Positions 1 to 6,345 of a DNA stretch of 6,345 bases are shown in pieces. Origin of the DNA: Rhizobiaceae bacterium (GTDB taxonomy: Bacteria > Pseudomonadota > Alphaproteobacteria > Rhizobiales > Rhizobiaceae); contig JAJFMR010000177.1 of the NCBI GenBank assembly GCA_020696915.1, positions 1 to 6,345 of the forward strand. The letters are read 5' to 3'. Within the stretch, counting starts at the first letter, position 1. Each line of letters starts with the position of its first letter. The position numbers and the translations under genes are program-made. Under the pieces are notes generated by a model. That model was not told the DNA's origin and ran no database searches. It worked only from the letters and a program-made list of their open reading frames with translations.

Positions 1-13
1 GCGGATATTTTTG

Positions 14-1849
14 ATGGCGGGTCCATACAAGCAAGACAAGCGCATCGGCGACCTGAAGACGCCGCTTGGCGACGACACGCTGGTTCTGATCAAGTTCGAC
101 GCGACCGAAGGAGTGAGCGAGCTTTTCGAGTTTCGAATCGAGGCGCTATGCGCGAAGGAGAAGATCCTCGATTTCACCGACGCCATCGGCAACCACTGCT
201 CGGTGTCCATCAGTGTACCCGGCGGCAAGCGGTGGTTCGACGGCATCCTGACCGAGACCCAATGTCTGGGTCAGGGCAATGGCGGACTTGTGTACCGCCT
301 GATCCTAAGGCCGTGGCTGTGGGTGCTCTCCCAGCGCAGGGATTCGTGGATCTTCCATGACAAGACGGCGCCGCAGATCATCGAAGACGTCTTCAACGAC
401 CATCCCGGCCTCGCCCTTCGAAAGTCGCTGCTCAGCAAGACGAATTATCCCAAGCTCGAGTACTGCGTGCAGTACCGCGAGAGCGATATGGACTTCGTTT
501 GCCGGCTGATGGAACAGCACGGCATCAGCTTTCATTTTCGGCATTCGGAAGGAAAGCACGAACTCATCCTGGGGGACGATGCCGGCGCATGGAAAAAGCT
601 GGGCAAACGCCCTTACTACGCCATCAGCGGCCAGCACCTGCGTCAGGAAGAGCATTTTTCCGACTGGATTCCGGAACGACGCTTCACGACGGGGGTGGTG
701 GCGCTCAAGGATTACAACTTCAAGACACCGGGCAACAAGCTCGAGGTGCGTAAGGAGGGCGACGCGGGGTTTGAGCATGGCAAGCTCGAAATGTACGACT
801 ATCCCGGCCTGCACACGAAGGAGAACGAAGGAAATTTCTATGCGCAGGTGCGCATCGACATGGAGCGGGCAGCCGACGAGCGCTTCCTGGCGTCCGGCGA
901 CTGTGCCAGCTGCTTTCCCGGCGCGATGCTGACCCTCGAGAAGCATCCGTCAGGTGACCAGAACAAGGATTACGTCGTGCTCAGGTGCACCCACGCGCTG
1001 GTGGCCGAGCAGTATCGCTCGGTGTGGGGTGGCGGCGGGGACATTTCCGAGGCCTACCATGGCAGCTACGAGCTGATGCGGTCGAGCCGCCCCTATGCGC
1101 CGCCGATCGTGACGGAAAAGCCAGCCGTTCAGGGTCCGCAGACCGCCGTGGTGGTCGGCGACAACGAGATCAGCTGCGACGAGTATGGCCGCATCAAGGT
1201 GCAGTTCCATTGGGACCGCGGCCCCGACAAGTCCATGTGGTGCCGGCTCTCGCAGGTATGGGCGGGCAAGAACTGGGGCGGAATGTTCATCCCCCGCAAG
1301 GGGATGGAGGTCATCGTCGACTTTCTGGAAGGCAATCCGGACCAGCCGATCATCGTCGGGTGTGTCTACAACGCCGACAACATGCCTCCCTATCCGCTGG
1401 CCGGCCAGAAGAACATCGCCGGCCTGAAATCAAACTCCACGGAAGGAGGTGGCGGCTACAACGAGTTCATCTTCGACGACACCAAAGGCAAGGAACTGAT
1501 CAGGACGCATGGCCAGTACGATCTGGAGACCACGATCGAACATGACGAGCGGCGCACTGTCGGCAACAACGAGACGGGGACCGTAGGCGCCAACAGGACT
1601 ACGACCATCGGCAAGGACGATACGCTGACCGTCGGCAAGAATCTGAAGGTGACGGCCGGTGACACCATCGTCCTCATCGTCGGCGCGGCGTCGCTCACGA
1701 TGAAAAAGGACGGAACCATCAAGCTGAAGGGCAAGGACATCACGATCGAGGGATCGGGAGTGATCAGGACCAAGGCGCAGATCCGTTCCGTGCACACCTC
1801 CGCCGGCGACATGGACATCAAGGGCGCCATGGTGAAGATCAACACATGA
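14..1849 (+). CDS. vgrG: T6SS spike protein VgrG (TssI), structural form without toxin extension
   Basis: Trimeric spike at the tip of the T6SS tail tube, expelled into the target cell when the sheath contracts. The 611-residue product shows the full VgrG plan. An N-terminal gp27-like region (about residues 18-360) contains the hallmark YRESDMDFVCRLMEQHGI (154-171). A gp5-like OB fold (about 377-460) contains DEYGRIKVQFHW (389-400) and GMEVIVDFLEGNPDQP (430-445). Next comes the linker motif LKSNSTEGGGGYNEF (about 471-485), then octapeptide beta-helix repeats (515-543) and a Lys/Gly-rich beta tail ending MVKINT. No extra C-terminal domain follows, so this is a structural VgrG whose cargo would have to bind non-covalently. 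ATG at 14 is chosen; an in-frame TTG at 11 directly precedes it. The frame stays open to the left edge and the ribosome binding site is cut off, so the start is less certain than the identity. The stop overlaps the next gene's ATG by four bases, suggesting translational coupling. Confidence 0.96.
   Translation: MAGPYKQDKRIGDLKTPLGDDTLVLIKFDATEGVSELFEFRIEALCAKEKILDFTDAIGNHCSVSISVPGGKRWFDGILTETQCLGQGNGGLVYRLILRPWLWVLSQRRDSWIFHDKTAPQIIEDVFNDHPGLALRKSLLSKTNYPKLEYCVQYRESDMDFVCRLMEQHGISFHFRHSEGKHELILGDDAGAWKKLGKRPYYAISGQHLRQEEHFSDWIPERRFTTGVVALKDYNFKTPGNKLEVRKEGDAGFEHGKLEMYDYPGLHTKENEGNFYAQVRIDMERAADERFLASGDCASCFPGAMLTLEKHPSGDQNKDYVVLRCTHALVAEQYRSVWGGGGDISEAYHGSYELMRSSRPYAPPIVTEKPAVQGPQTAVVVGDNEISCDEYGRIKVQFHWDRGPDKSMWCRLSQVWAGKNWGGMFIPRKGMEVIVDFLEGNPDQPIIVGCVYNADNMPPYPLAGQKNIAGLKSNSTEGGGGYNEFIFDDTKGKELIRTHGQYDLETTIEHDERRTVGNNETGTVGANRTTTIGKDDTLTVGKNLKVTAGDTIVLIVGAASLTMKKDGTIKLKGKDITIEGSGVIRTKAQIRSVHTSAGDMDIKGAMVKINT
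1556..1642 (+). repeat. VgrG octapeptide beta-helix repeats (gp5 C-terminal type)
   Basis: Four T-[VI]-G triplets begin at VgrG residues 515, 523, 531 and 539, an exact 8-residue period (TVGNNETG, TVGANRTT, TIGKDDTL, TVGKN). This matches the VxGxxxxx repeats of the phage T4 gp5 needle, which wind three chains into a triangular beta-helix. The array is short, as is usual for VgrG, and continues into a less regular beta-rich tail. Confidence 0.85.
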
Positions 1850-2445
1850 GCGGACCGGACGCCAGTATGGGACGCGCCGGCGCGGACGCCAGCGGCAGGG
1901 AGCATCGGCTTCGTTTCCGGACGGCGAAGGAACTTTTCGACGAATTTCCGGCGGCGCGCCAGGACATGCAGGCGCAACCGACCGAACAGGACTGCCTCGG
2001 ATTTCTCAGCGGTCTTGCCGCAAGTGCCACTCCCGAGGAAGCTATTACCTTTGCCGCCTACCTGCTGCCGCCGCGGGAGGCCGTCTGGTGGGCGCATCAG
2101 TGCCTGCATTACATTCCGGACGCCCTGACCGAGGTCGATCACCAGATGCTGGCGTTCGCGGAAGCCTGGGTCCGAGAACCCGAGGAAGAAACGCGCAACA
2201 CGGCGCTTGAGGCCGCCAACGACGCTGAAACGGAAACGCCCGGCGTATGGGTGGCATTCGCGGCGGGCTGGAGCGGCGGCACCATGGGCCCGCTGAACGT
2301 CAGTCCGATTCCGCCGCCGCCGTTCCTGACGCCGCGAGCGGTCAATGCCGCCGTGCTCGGCCTACTCGCCCGGGTCGATACCGATCACCGGGACGAGATC
2401 CTGCGAGGCTTCGTCGAAATGGCGGTCAAACTCACCGAAGCGTGA
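1846..2445 (+). CDS. DUF6931-like T6SS-associated protein of unknown function
   Basis: A 199-residue soluble protein with no signal peptide or membrane segment. I recognise it from memory as resembling the uncharacterised DUF6931 proteins found beside T6SS genes in Proteobacteria; this was not searched. Likely conserved patches are YLLPPREAVWWAHQC (72-86), a PGVWVAFAAGWSGG stretch (132-145) and a Pro-rich IPPPPFLTPRAVNAAV segment (155-170). The first 20 or so residues are low-complexity and probably disordered. The start codon lies inside the vgrG stop (ATGA), with a weak GGTGA about ten bases upstream; an in-frame ATG at 1867 is an alternative. The position directly behind vgrG is where T6SS adaptors/chaperones (DUF4123, DUF1795, DUF2169) usually sit, so a spike- or cargo-handling role is plausible but inferred. 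It resembles none of those three adaptor families by eye and shows no toxin motif. Confidence 0.8.
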   Translation: MSGPDASMGRAGADASGREHRLRFRTAKELFDEFPAARQDMQAQPTEQDCLGFLSGLAASATPEEAITFAAYLLPPREAVWWAHQCLHYIPDALTEVDHQMLAFAEAWVREPEEETRNTALEAANDAETETPGVWVAFAAGWSGGTMGPLNVSPIPPPPFLTPRAVNAAVLGLLARVDTDHRDEILRGFVEMAVKLTEA

Positions 2446-2549
2446 CACCTTTCCATCGTCCATCATATAGTAAGGGCTCGGCGCGAAGCTGAGCTTGAGC
2501 GGCATGCGGGGTGCATCCGGCCGCCTCGCGAGAATGAGCCTGGAACAGA
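2446..2549. other. Intergenic gap between the DUF6931-like gene and the FHA gene
   Basis: I see no convincing terminator, promoter or small gene in these 104 bases. AAGCTGAGCTT (about 2486-2496) is a near-palindrome with a one-base centre, too tight for a hairpin. The gap interrupts an otherwise compact operon, but nothing shows that transcription stops here. Confidence 0.4.
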
Positions 2550-3905
2550 ATGACGATCGCACTCAGGATCGAGAACTTCGACCAGTTGCCGGACGGCGGC
2601 CCGGTGACCTACCAGGTGCGCGGGCGCAGCTTCGAGATCGGCCGCGAACAGCATCTCGACTGGACCCTTCCGGATCCCAACCGCGTCATTTCGGGCCGTC
2701 ATTGCGAAGTCCGTTACGAGAAGGGCGGGTACTGGCTGTACGACGTCTCGCGCAACGGCACCTTCCTGAACAATTCCGGGTCGCGCATGAAAAGCCCGCA
2801 TCGGCTGGAAAGCGGCGACCGGCTGCAGATCGGGCATTATCTGATCGCTGTCGAGGTGCGGGATGTGGCCTCCGAGGCCGCCGACCCGCCGGTGGCACGG
2901 GCCGGCGGGGACGACAGCATTTGGGACATCGGCGGACAGGCGCCGGCTCCATTGGACCGGCGCGCCTTCATGCCAGAGCCGAGGCAGGGGCAGCGCGCTC
3001 CGGATTTCTCGCAGGAGTATGTCGACTTGCCCGACATGCGGCCGCAGCCCCCGCCGGCGGCCGGCTTGCCCTTCGGCGAACCCGTCCAGGCCCGCCCCGT
3101 CCACGCCGGCGCCGCAGCCGGCGGCGACGCCCGGGTGCAGCGAGGACCATTCCAGGAATCGCCGTTTGGCGCCGCCTCGCCGGACAGAGCGCCGCCATAT
3201 CCGCTGCCGCCGGTGGCGCCTGAAAGTTTCGTGCAGCAGGCGCCGCGCATCAAGCCGACCGCGCCCGAGCCTCCCTCCCAATTCGCTCCGGTTTCGATGC
3301 CGCCGGCCGCTCCGCTCGCCGACCACCGCTCTGCAACCGCAGCCTCCGTGCTCAGGGCATTGGCGGACGGCGCGGGCCTGCCGGCTGGCACCCTCGATCA
3401 CCGTGACCCGGAAGAGGTGGCGCTCGAGATCGGCACCGTGCTCAAGATCGTCATGGAGCAGCTTTCCGTGCTCCTCAAGGCACGGGCGGCAGCCAAGGTC
3501 ATGGCCAAGAGTTCCAGGCGCACGATGGTTTCTGCGGAGGGCAACAATCCACTGAAATTCATTCCCACATCGGCCGAGATCATCGAGGTCATGTTTGCGC
3601 GGCGCCGGCCGGGATATCTCGATGCGCAGCGCAGCGTCGAGGAAGCCTTCGCCGATCTGCAATCGCACGAGATGGCCACCTTCGCCGCCATGCAGAAAGC
3701 GCTGGCAAGCCTGCTCGAGGGCTTGTCGCCGCAAGCCATCGAGGCAAAGATCCCCGGCTCCGCCTTCTCATCGAAAAAGGCCCGGGCCTGGGATGTGTTC
3801 GTCGAACGATGGGATGCCAAGACGGACCCCTACGAGAACGGCATGCTGGACGTCTTCCTTGCCTATTTCGCGGAAGCCTATGACGAGGCCGCACGAAAGC
3901 GCTGA
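2550..3905 (+). CDS. tagH: T6SS FHA-domain regulatory protein (TagH/Fha type)
   Basis: A 451-residue cytoplasmic protein. FHA domains bind phospho-threonine peptides, and in T6SS the Fha proteins work with the PpkA kinase and PppA phosphatase to switch on assembly (known in Pseudomonas and Agrobacterium). The N-terminal FHA domain (about 1-103) keeps the key residues: Gly31-Arg32 (FEIGRE), Ser48 and His51 (VISGRHCEV), and Asn69-Gly70 (SRNGTFLN). A Pro/Ala-rich, probably disordered linker covers about 104-260. The C-terminal helical domain (about 262-446) matches the T6SS-specific FHA tail, with LKARAAAKVM (309-318), NNPLKF (332-337), RRPGYLDAQRSVEEAF (352-367) and QSHEMATFAAMQKAL (371-385). 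The start is fixed: an in-frame TGA lies at 2535-2537 and ATG 2550 is the first start codon after it. The ribosome binding site is weak (TGGA, 2541-2544). No kinase or phosphatase gene lies in the window, so the switch's partners must be elsewhere if present. Confidence 0.93.
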   Translation: MTIALRIENFDQLPDGGPVTYQVRGRSFEIGREQHLDWTLPDPNRVISGRHCEVRYEKGGYWLYDVSRNGTFLNNSGSRMKSPHRLESGDRLQIGHYLIAVEVRDVASEAADPPVARAGGDDSIWDIGGQAPAPLDRRAFMPEPRQGQRAPDFSQEYVDLPDMRPQPPPAAGLPFGEPVQARPVHAGAAAGGDARVQRGPFQESPFGAASPDRAPPYPLPPVAPESFVQQAPRIKPTAPEPPSQFAPVSMPPAAPLADHRSATAASVLRALADGAGLPAGTLDHRDPEEVALEIGTVLKIVMEQLSVLLKARAAAKVMAKSSRRTMVSAEGNNPLKFIPTSAEIIEVMFARRRPGYLDAQRSVEEAFADLQSHEMATFAAMQKALASLLEGLSPQAIEAKIPGSAFSSKKARAWDVFVERWDAKTDPYENGMLDVFLAYFAEAYDEAARKR

Positions 3906-4001
3906 AGGCTGCGGCAGGCGCTCCGCATCGCCGGCCGCCGGTTCTTGCGGCTATTCCTGACACTTCACTGCTGCGAAATCGGAAGTCGGCGACACGGTAT
4001 C

Positions 4002-4090
4002 GTTACAACCGATATCTACGATCCTTGCGAGCCGGTGCTCTATCGTGCAGCAACCCGATTGTAACTTTCCTGCGCGGCGTTACGATCCGG
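4002..4090. repeat. Three GTTAC-based elements upstream of tssA (candidate operator)
   Basis: Three related words sit in the fha-tssA gap: GTTACAACCGA (4002-4012, + strand), GTTACAATCGG read on the - strand (4055-4065), and GTTACGATCCGG (4079-4090, + strand). The second and third face each other as GTAAC-13 bases-GTTAC. The first and second face each other with 9 of the first 10 positions alike, about 46 bases apart. Such an arrangement fits binding of a dimeric regulator. I cannot name the regulator, and chance is possible with elements this short. Confidence 0.35.
4059..4086 (+). promoter_or_regulatory. Candidate sigma-70-type promoter for tssA
   Basis: TTGTAA (4059-4064) and TACGAT (4081-4086) are 16 bases apart; each matches four of six positions of the TTGACA/TATAAT consensus. 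Transcription would begin near 4093, about 20 bases before the tssA ATG. The GTAAC/GTTAC inverted repeat overlaps both hexamers, so a protein bound there could block or tune this promoter. This is seen by eye only, and matches of this quality occur by chance. Confidence 0.3.
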
Positions 4091-4113
4091 CGAAATGGAA
4101 CGCGTGAACCGCC

Positions 4114-5466
4114 ATGCGGCATGAAAAACTCTTCGAGCCGGTAGACAGCGTCGAGCCCTGTGGTCCCGACCTCGATGAACTCGGCGACGACGACTACCTG
4201 AACTATGTCCTGCCTGCCGAGGACCGGTTGCCGGTGCGCTTCACGGAGGGTCAGTTCTACGGCGGCGCCTCGATGGAGCCGTTCGACCGCACCGCCATCG
4301 ACCTGAAGTCCGAAATCGGCAACATCTCCGCCTTGCTCGCGAGATCGCGCGACCTCAGGCTGCTCGCGCTCGAAGCCCGCTTTCAGGTGGTTGCCGGCCA
4401 GTTCGCCGGGTTTGCAGAAGCGATCCAGGCTATGGCCGGTCTGGTCGCCCAATATTGGGACACGGTGCACCCGGTCGGTCAGGACGGCGACTTCACGCTG
4501 CGCCAGAACACGCTGGCCTCGCTCGACGACCGGGTGAAAGTCATCCTGCCGCTGCACTTCGCATCGATCGTCAGGGACAAGAAGCTCGGGCCGCTCAGCT
4601 ATCGCCACTTTGCGGTGGCGAGCGGCGCCGTCCAGCCGCGTGCCGAGGAGACGCCCCTGCAGCCCGAGGCGATCATCGCCGCACTGGGCTCGGACGACAA
4701 CCGGCAGTCCGTGGCGGCCGTCCACGCGGCCCTGACATCGGCGGCCGAGGGGCTGAAGGTCATCCGCGCTTCATTCGTGAAGGAAGTCGGCTTCGAATTT
4801 GCGCCGGGTTTCGACGGCCTTGCGGGGTCCCTCGCAGAAATCGCCGGACTGATCCAGAAGGCCGTCCCGGGTCTTGGCAGGGCGCCGCTTGGCGCGGATG
4901 CAGGCGTGCCAGGGTCGGGCGAAGGAGGGGGCGAAGCGGGCATCGAGGCGGAGGTTGACCCTTCCGGCGAGGTCCAGGACCGTCCTGCCGTCCAGATCGA
5001 CAGCCAGAAGGATGCGGCCGCCGCGCTCGGCGCCGCGGAGACCTATTTCGCCACGTGCGAGCCGTCGGCGCCGGCACTCATCCTCGTGCGCCAGGCGCGG
5101 CTGCTCATCGGCAAGCCGCTGGTGGCTGCGCTCGAGGCGCTCGCCCCACAGGCCGCCGAGCTGGCGATCATCCGGTTCGATGGGCCGCTGCGCTTCCAGC
5201 TGGACATCGGCCGCATGCGGCAGCTCACCGGGGAAGCATCGTCGGCGGACGAACCGGCCGCGCCGGAGGCGACGTCCCGGTTCGCCATCGAGTCGCGCGC
5301 CGATGCGGCTGCGCTGATCGCCGGCGTGGAGAGCTATTTCCGCAGGGCCGAACCCTCGTCGCCGGCACCCATGCTGCTCGCCAAGGCGAGAAGCTTCATG
5401 AACCAGGATTTTCTCTCCATTCTAAAGGATCTTACCGCTGCCGAGGGACAGAACCCGGGAGGCTGA
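4114..5466 (+). CDS. tssA: T6SS baseplate/assembly protein TssA (ImpA family) with duplicated C-terminal module
   Basis: TssA is the cytoplasmic factor that binds the baseplate and coordinates polymerisation of the tail tube and sheath. The 450-residue product has an ImpA N-terminal domain (about 8-140), recognised by EPCGPDLDE near the start and YWDTVHPVGQDGDFTLRQN (114-132). A helical middle (about 180-255) and a Gly/Ala/Glu-rich linker (about 258-292) follow. The C-terminal module with the motif VESYFRRAEPSSPAPMLLAKAR (405-426) is the usual TssA ending. A diverged second copy of that module lies 97 residues upstream (297-346), which helps explain why the protein is longer than the roughly 350 residues common for ImpA-type TssA. 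The start is fixed: an in-frame TGA at 4105-4107 leaves ATG 4114 as the first possible start. Shine-Dalgarno pairing is poor (GGAA at 4097-4100, 13 bases away). It follows a 208-base gap after fha, with a candidate promoter inside. Confidence 0.94.
   Translation: MRHEKLFEPVDSVEPCGPDLDELGDDDYLNYVLPAEDRLPVRFTEGQFYGGASMEPFDRTAIDLKSEIGNISALLARSRDLRLLALEARFQVVAGQFAGFAEAIQAMAGLVAQYWDTVHPVGQDGDFTLRQNTLASLDDRVKVILPLHFASIVRDKKLGPLSYRHFAVASGAVQPRAEETPLQPEAIIAALGSDDNRQSVAAVHAALTSAAEGLKVIRASFVKEVGFEFAPGFDGLAGSLAEIAGLIQKAVPGLGRAPLGADAGVPGSGEGGGEAGIEAEVDPSGEVQDRPAVQIDSQKDAAAALGAAETYFATCEPSAPALILVRQARLLIGKPLVAALEALAPQAAELAIIRFDGPLRFQLDIGRMRQLTGEASSADEPAAPEATSRFAIESRADAAALIAGVESYFRRAEPSSPAPMLLAKARSFMNQDFLSILKDLTAAEGQNPGG
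5002..5442 (+). repeat. Tandem protein-level duplication in the TssA C-terminus
   Basis: TssA residues 297-346 (bases 5002-5151) and 394-443 (bases 5293-5442) align without gaps at a constant 97-residue offset, with 18 of 50 identical by my count. Shared anchors include S..DAAA, E.YF, EPS.PA, L...AR and two C-terminal Leu. Between them lies AIIRFDGPLRFQLDIGRM (351-368), a distinct segment, so the unit is about 97 residues. The copies are diverged, so this is an old duplication. Confidence 0.7.
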
Positions 5467-5498
5467 GAGAGGCCTCATACGGCGCGCGCCGGATTCGT

Positions 5499-5526
5499 TT
5501 GACAAAGACATTCGACTGGATAACCT
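5499..5526 (+). promoter_or_regulatory. Candidate promoter upstream of tssB
   Basis: A perfect TTGACA hexamer (5499-5504) stands in the 79-base tssA-tssB gap. The best -10 at a normal distance is TAACCT (5521-5526, 16-base spacer), which matches only T, A and the final T. If real, it would give extra transcription of the sheath genes independent of tssA. The weak -10 keeps confidence low. Confidence 0.3.
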
Positions 5527-5545
5527 TACGGCAAGGGAGTGAGAC

Positions 5546-6094
5546 ATGGCTTCGTCTGATAGTGGCCAGAAGTTTATAAAGCGGAACCGGCCACCCCGCG
5601 TGCAGATCTCCTATGAAGACCCTTACGACGCCGAGAAGCAGGTCGAGCTGCCCTTCGTGATGGGCATCATGGCGGATCTGTCCGGCAACGCCTCCAAGGT
5701 CGAAAAGCCGGCGACGGCGGAACGGAAGTTCACCAATGTCGATATGGACAACTTCGAAGAATACATGGACAGCGTCCAGCCGGCCGTCACTTTTCGTGTT
5801 GACAACAAGCTCTCCGACCAGCCCGACGAGAAGATGGGCGTGAATTTGACATTCACGAAGATGTCCGACTTCGATCCGGCTGGCATAGCGCGGCAGGTGC
5901 CGGCGCTGAAGGCGCTGCTGGAGGCTCGCGAGCAGCTCGCCAATCTCCAGCGCTACATGGACGGAAAGGTCGCTGCGGAGGAAAAGCTGCGGGAGCTCCT
6001 GTCCAGTCCGGAGCTCATGAAGGCGCTTCAGGACCGTCGCGCCGAATCGGCGGCTGCCGAACCGGGCGGTGGGGATGCGAAAGACAAGGCGTGA
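5546..6094 (+). CDS. tssB: T6SS contractile sheath small subunit TssB (VipA/ImpB)
   Basis: TssB pairs with TssC to form the tubular sheath around the Hcp tube; contraction drives the spike outward. The 182-residue product shows the family signature: RVQISYED (18-25), ELPFVMGIMADLSGN (34-48), RKFTNVDMDNFEEYM (60-74), a LTFTKMSDFDPAGIA segment (101-115), and an amphipathic helix LKALLEAREQLANLQ (121-135) that normally contacts TssC. The last 15 or so residues are Ala/Gly/Asp/Lys-rich and likely disordered. The start is secure: an AGGGAG ribosome binding site (5534-5539) lies six bases before the ATG, and an in-frame TGA at 5540-5542 excludes earlier starts. This is the best ribosome binding site in the window, consistent with the high dose needed for a sheath subunit. 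tssC follows after 50 bases. Confidence 0.97.
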   Translation: MASSDSGQKFIKRNRPPRVQISYEDPYDAEKQVELPFVMGIMADLSGNASKVEKPATAERKFTNVDMDNFEEYMDSVQPAVTFRVDNKLSDQPDEKMGVNLTFTKMSDFDPAGIARQVPALKALLEAREQLANLQRYMDGKVAAEEKLRELLSSPELMKALQDRRAESAAAEPGGGDAKDKA

Positions 6095-6144
6095 GGCATC
6101 CTTCGCGGTAACCGGCGGGCGGGCAAGATCAGGTAGGGGCACAC

Positions 6145-6345
6145 ATGTCTGGCGAATTGCAGAAAGAACGAACCGGCGAAGCGGCACTCCAGGACCTCGA
6201 CGAGTTCTCCGCGATTCTCAAGCAAAGCTTCAAGCCACGCAGCGAGCGTGCGGCGACCGAGGTCGAGAACGCCGTCAGCACGCTCGTCAAGCAGGCGCTG
6301 GCCGACACCAGTCTCATCAAGGGACAGGTGCTCGACACGATCGAG
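6145..6345 (+). CDS. tssC: T6SS contractile sheath large subunit TssC (VipB/ImpC), 5' part only
   Basis: The frame from ATG 6145 stays open to the end of the window (67 codons), so only the N-terminus is seen. It begins MSGELQKERTGEAALQDLDE and goes on with FSAILKQSFKPRSERAATEV, then NAVSTLVKQAL and TSLIKGQVLDTIE. This fits the helical TssC N-terminus (F..iL.q.fkp......v..av..l...al), which precedes the sheath-forming core. The position directly after tssB is the near-universal T6SS order. An AGGGG ribosome binding site (6135-6139) lies five bases before the ATG. TssC usually runs to about 490-500 residues, so most of the gene is missing here. Some Rhizobiales carry two tssC-like genes; which kind this is cannot be told. 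Confidence 0.88.
   Translation, partial: MSGELQKERTGEAALQDLDEFSAILKQSFKPRSERAATEVENAVSTLVKQALADTSLIKGQVLDTIE

Noticed and set aside
985..1545. Open frame on the + strand in a second frame inside vgrG
   Set aside because: It overlaps the conserved OB-fold region of vgrG, and its Arg/Gly-rich translation is typical of an out-of-frame read.
2863..3555. Open frame on the + strand in a second frame inside the FHA gene
   Set aside because: It is an Arg/Pro/Ser-rich out-of-frame read of the Pro/Ala linker and C-terminal domain.
2463..3734. Long open frame on the - strand (423 codons) opposite the FHA gene
   Set aside because: It is antisense to a clearly recognised gene, its product is Arg/His/Gly-rich with no family resemblance, and such frames are expected opposite GC-rich codons.
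3934..3951. Hairpin GCCGC-8 bases-GCGGC after the FHA gene, a possible terminator
   Set aside because: The stem has only five pairs and no T-run follows; in GC-rich DNA this is weak evidence.
4095..4124. Nine-codon ORF (MERVNRHAA) overlapping the tssA start, a possible leader peptide
   Set aside because: It lacks a ribosome binding site and any regulatory signature; short ORFs like this are common by chance.
4003..4725. Open frame on the - strand (240 codons) opposite the start of tssA
   Set aside because: It is antisense to the conserved ImpA domain of tssA, with no recognisable motif.
5480..5491. Perfect 12-base palindrome CGGCGCGCGCCG between tssA and tssB
   Set aside because: It is simple alternating G/C, frequent in GC-rich genomes, has no loop, and has no second copy in the window.
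1..6345. CRISPR arrays, tRNA/rRNA genes, insertion sequences, attachment sites
   Set aside because: None seen on either strand; no regularly spaced direct repeats, transposase motifs or tRNA-like folds were recognised.

Overview
The window is a GC-rich, single-strand block of a type VI secretion system (T6SS) locus. All six genes read on the + strand: vgrG (spike), a small protein of the uncharacterised DUF6931 type, an FHA-domain regulator of the TagH/Fha type, tssA, tssB, and the 5' end of tssC, which runs off the right edge. Gene content, codon bias and protein style suggest an alphaproteobacterium, most likely Hyphomicrobiales/Rhizobiales (Mesorhizobium- or Rhizobium-like). This placement is inferred from gene order and general resemblance, since no rRNA or species marker is present.

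Layout: 14-1849 VgrG, with a gp27-like base, an OB fold and a beta-helix needle but no toxin extension. 1846-2445 is the DUF6931-like protein, joined to vgrG by a 4-base ATGA overlap. A 104-base gap follows with nothing recognisable. 2550-3905 is the FHA protein: N-terminal FHA domain, Pro/Ala-rich linker, C-terminal T6SS-specific helical domain. 3906-4113 is the longest intergenic stretch (208 bases). It holds three copies of a GTTAC-based element, and two of them form an inverted repeat over a candidate promoter for tssA. 4114-5466 is tssA, which carries a diverged tandem duplication of its C-terminal module. 5467-5545 holds a perfect TTGACA hexamer and a strong ribosome binding site before tssB (5546-6094). 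tssC begins at 6145.

Together: TssB and TssC form the contractile sheath, TssA primes and coordinates sheath and tail-tube assembly at the baseplate, VgrG forms the spike at the tip of the expelled tube, and the FHA protein is a likely phospho-threonine-reading post-translational switch. The DUF6931-like protein has no known role, but its coupling to vgrG suggests it acts with the spike (spike or cargo handling). No effector/immunity pair, PAAR protein, Hcp, kinase or phosphatase is visible in the window. The machinery itself is known. The less ordinary points are the coupled DUF6931 gene, the TssA duplication and the repeat-bearing tssA upstream region.
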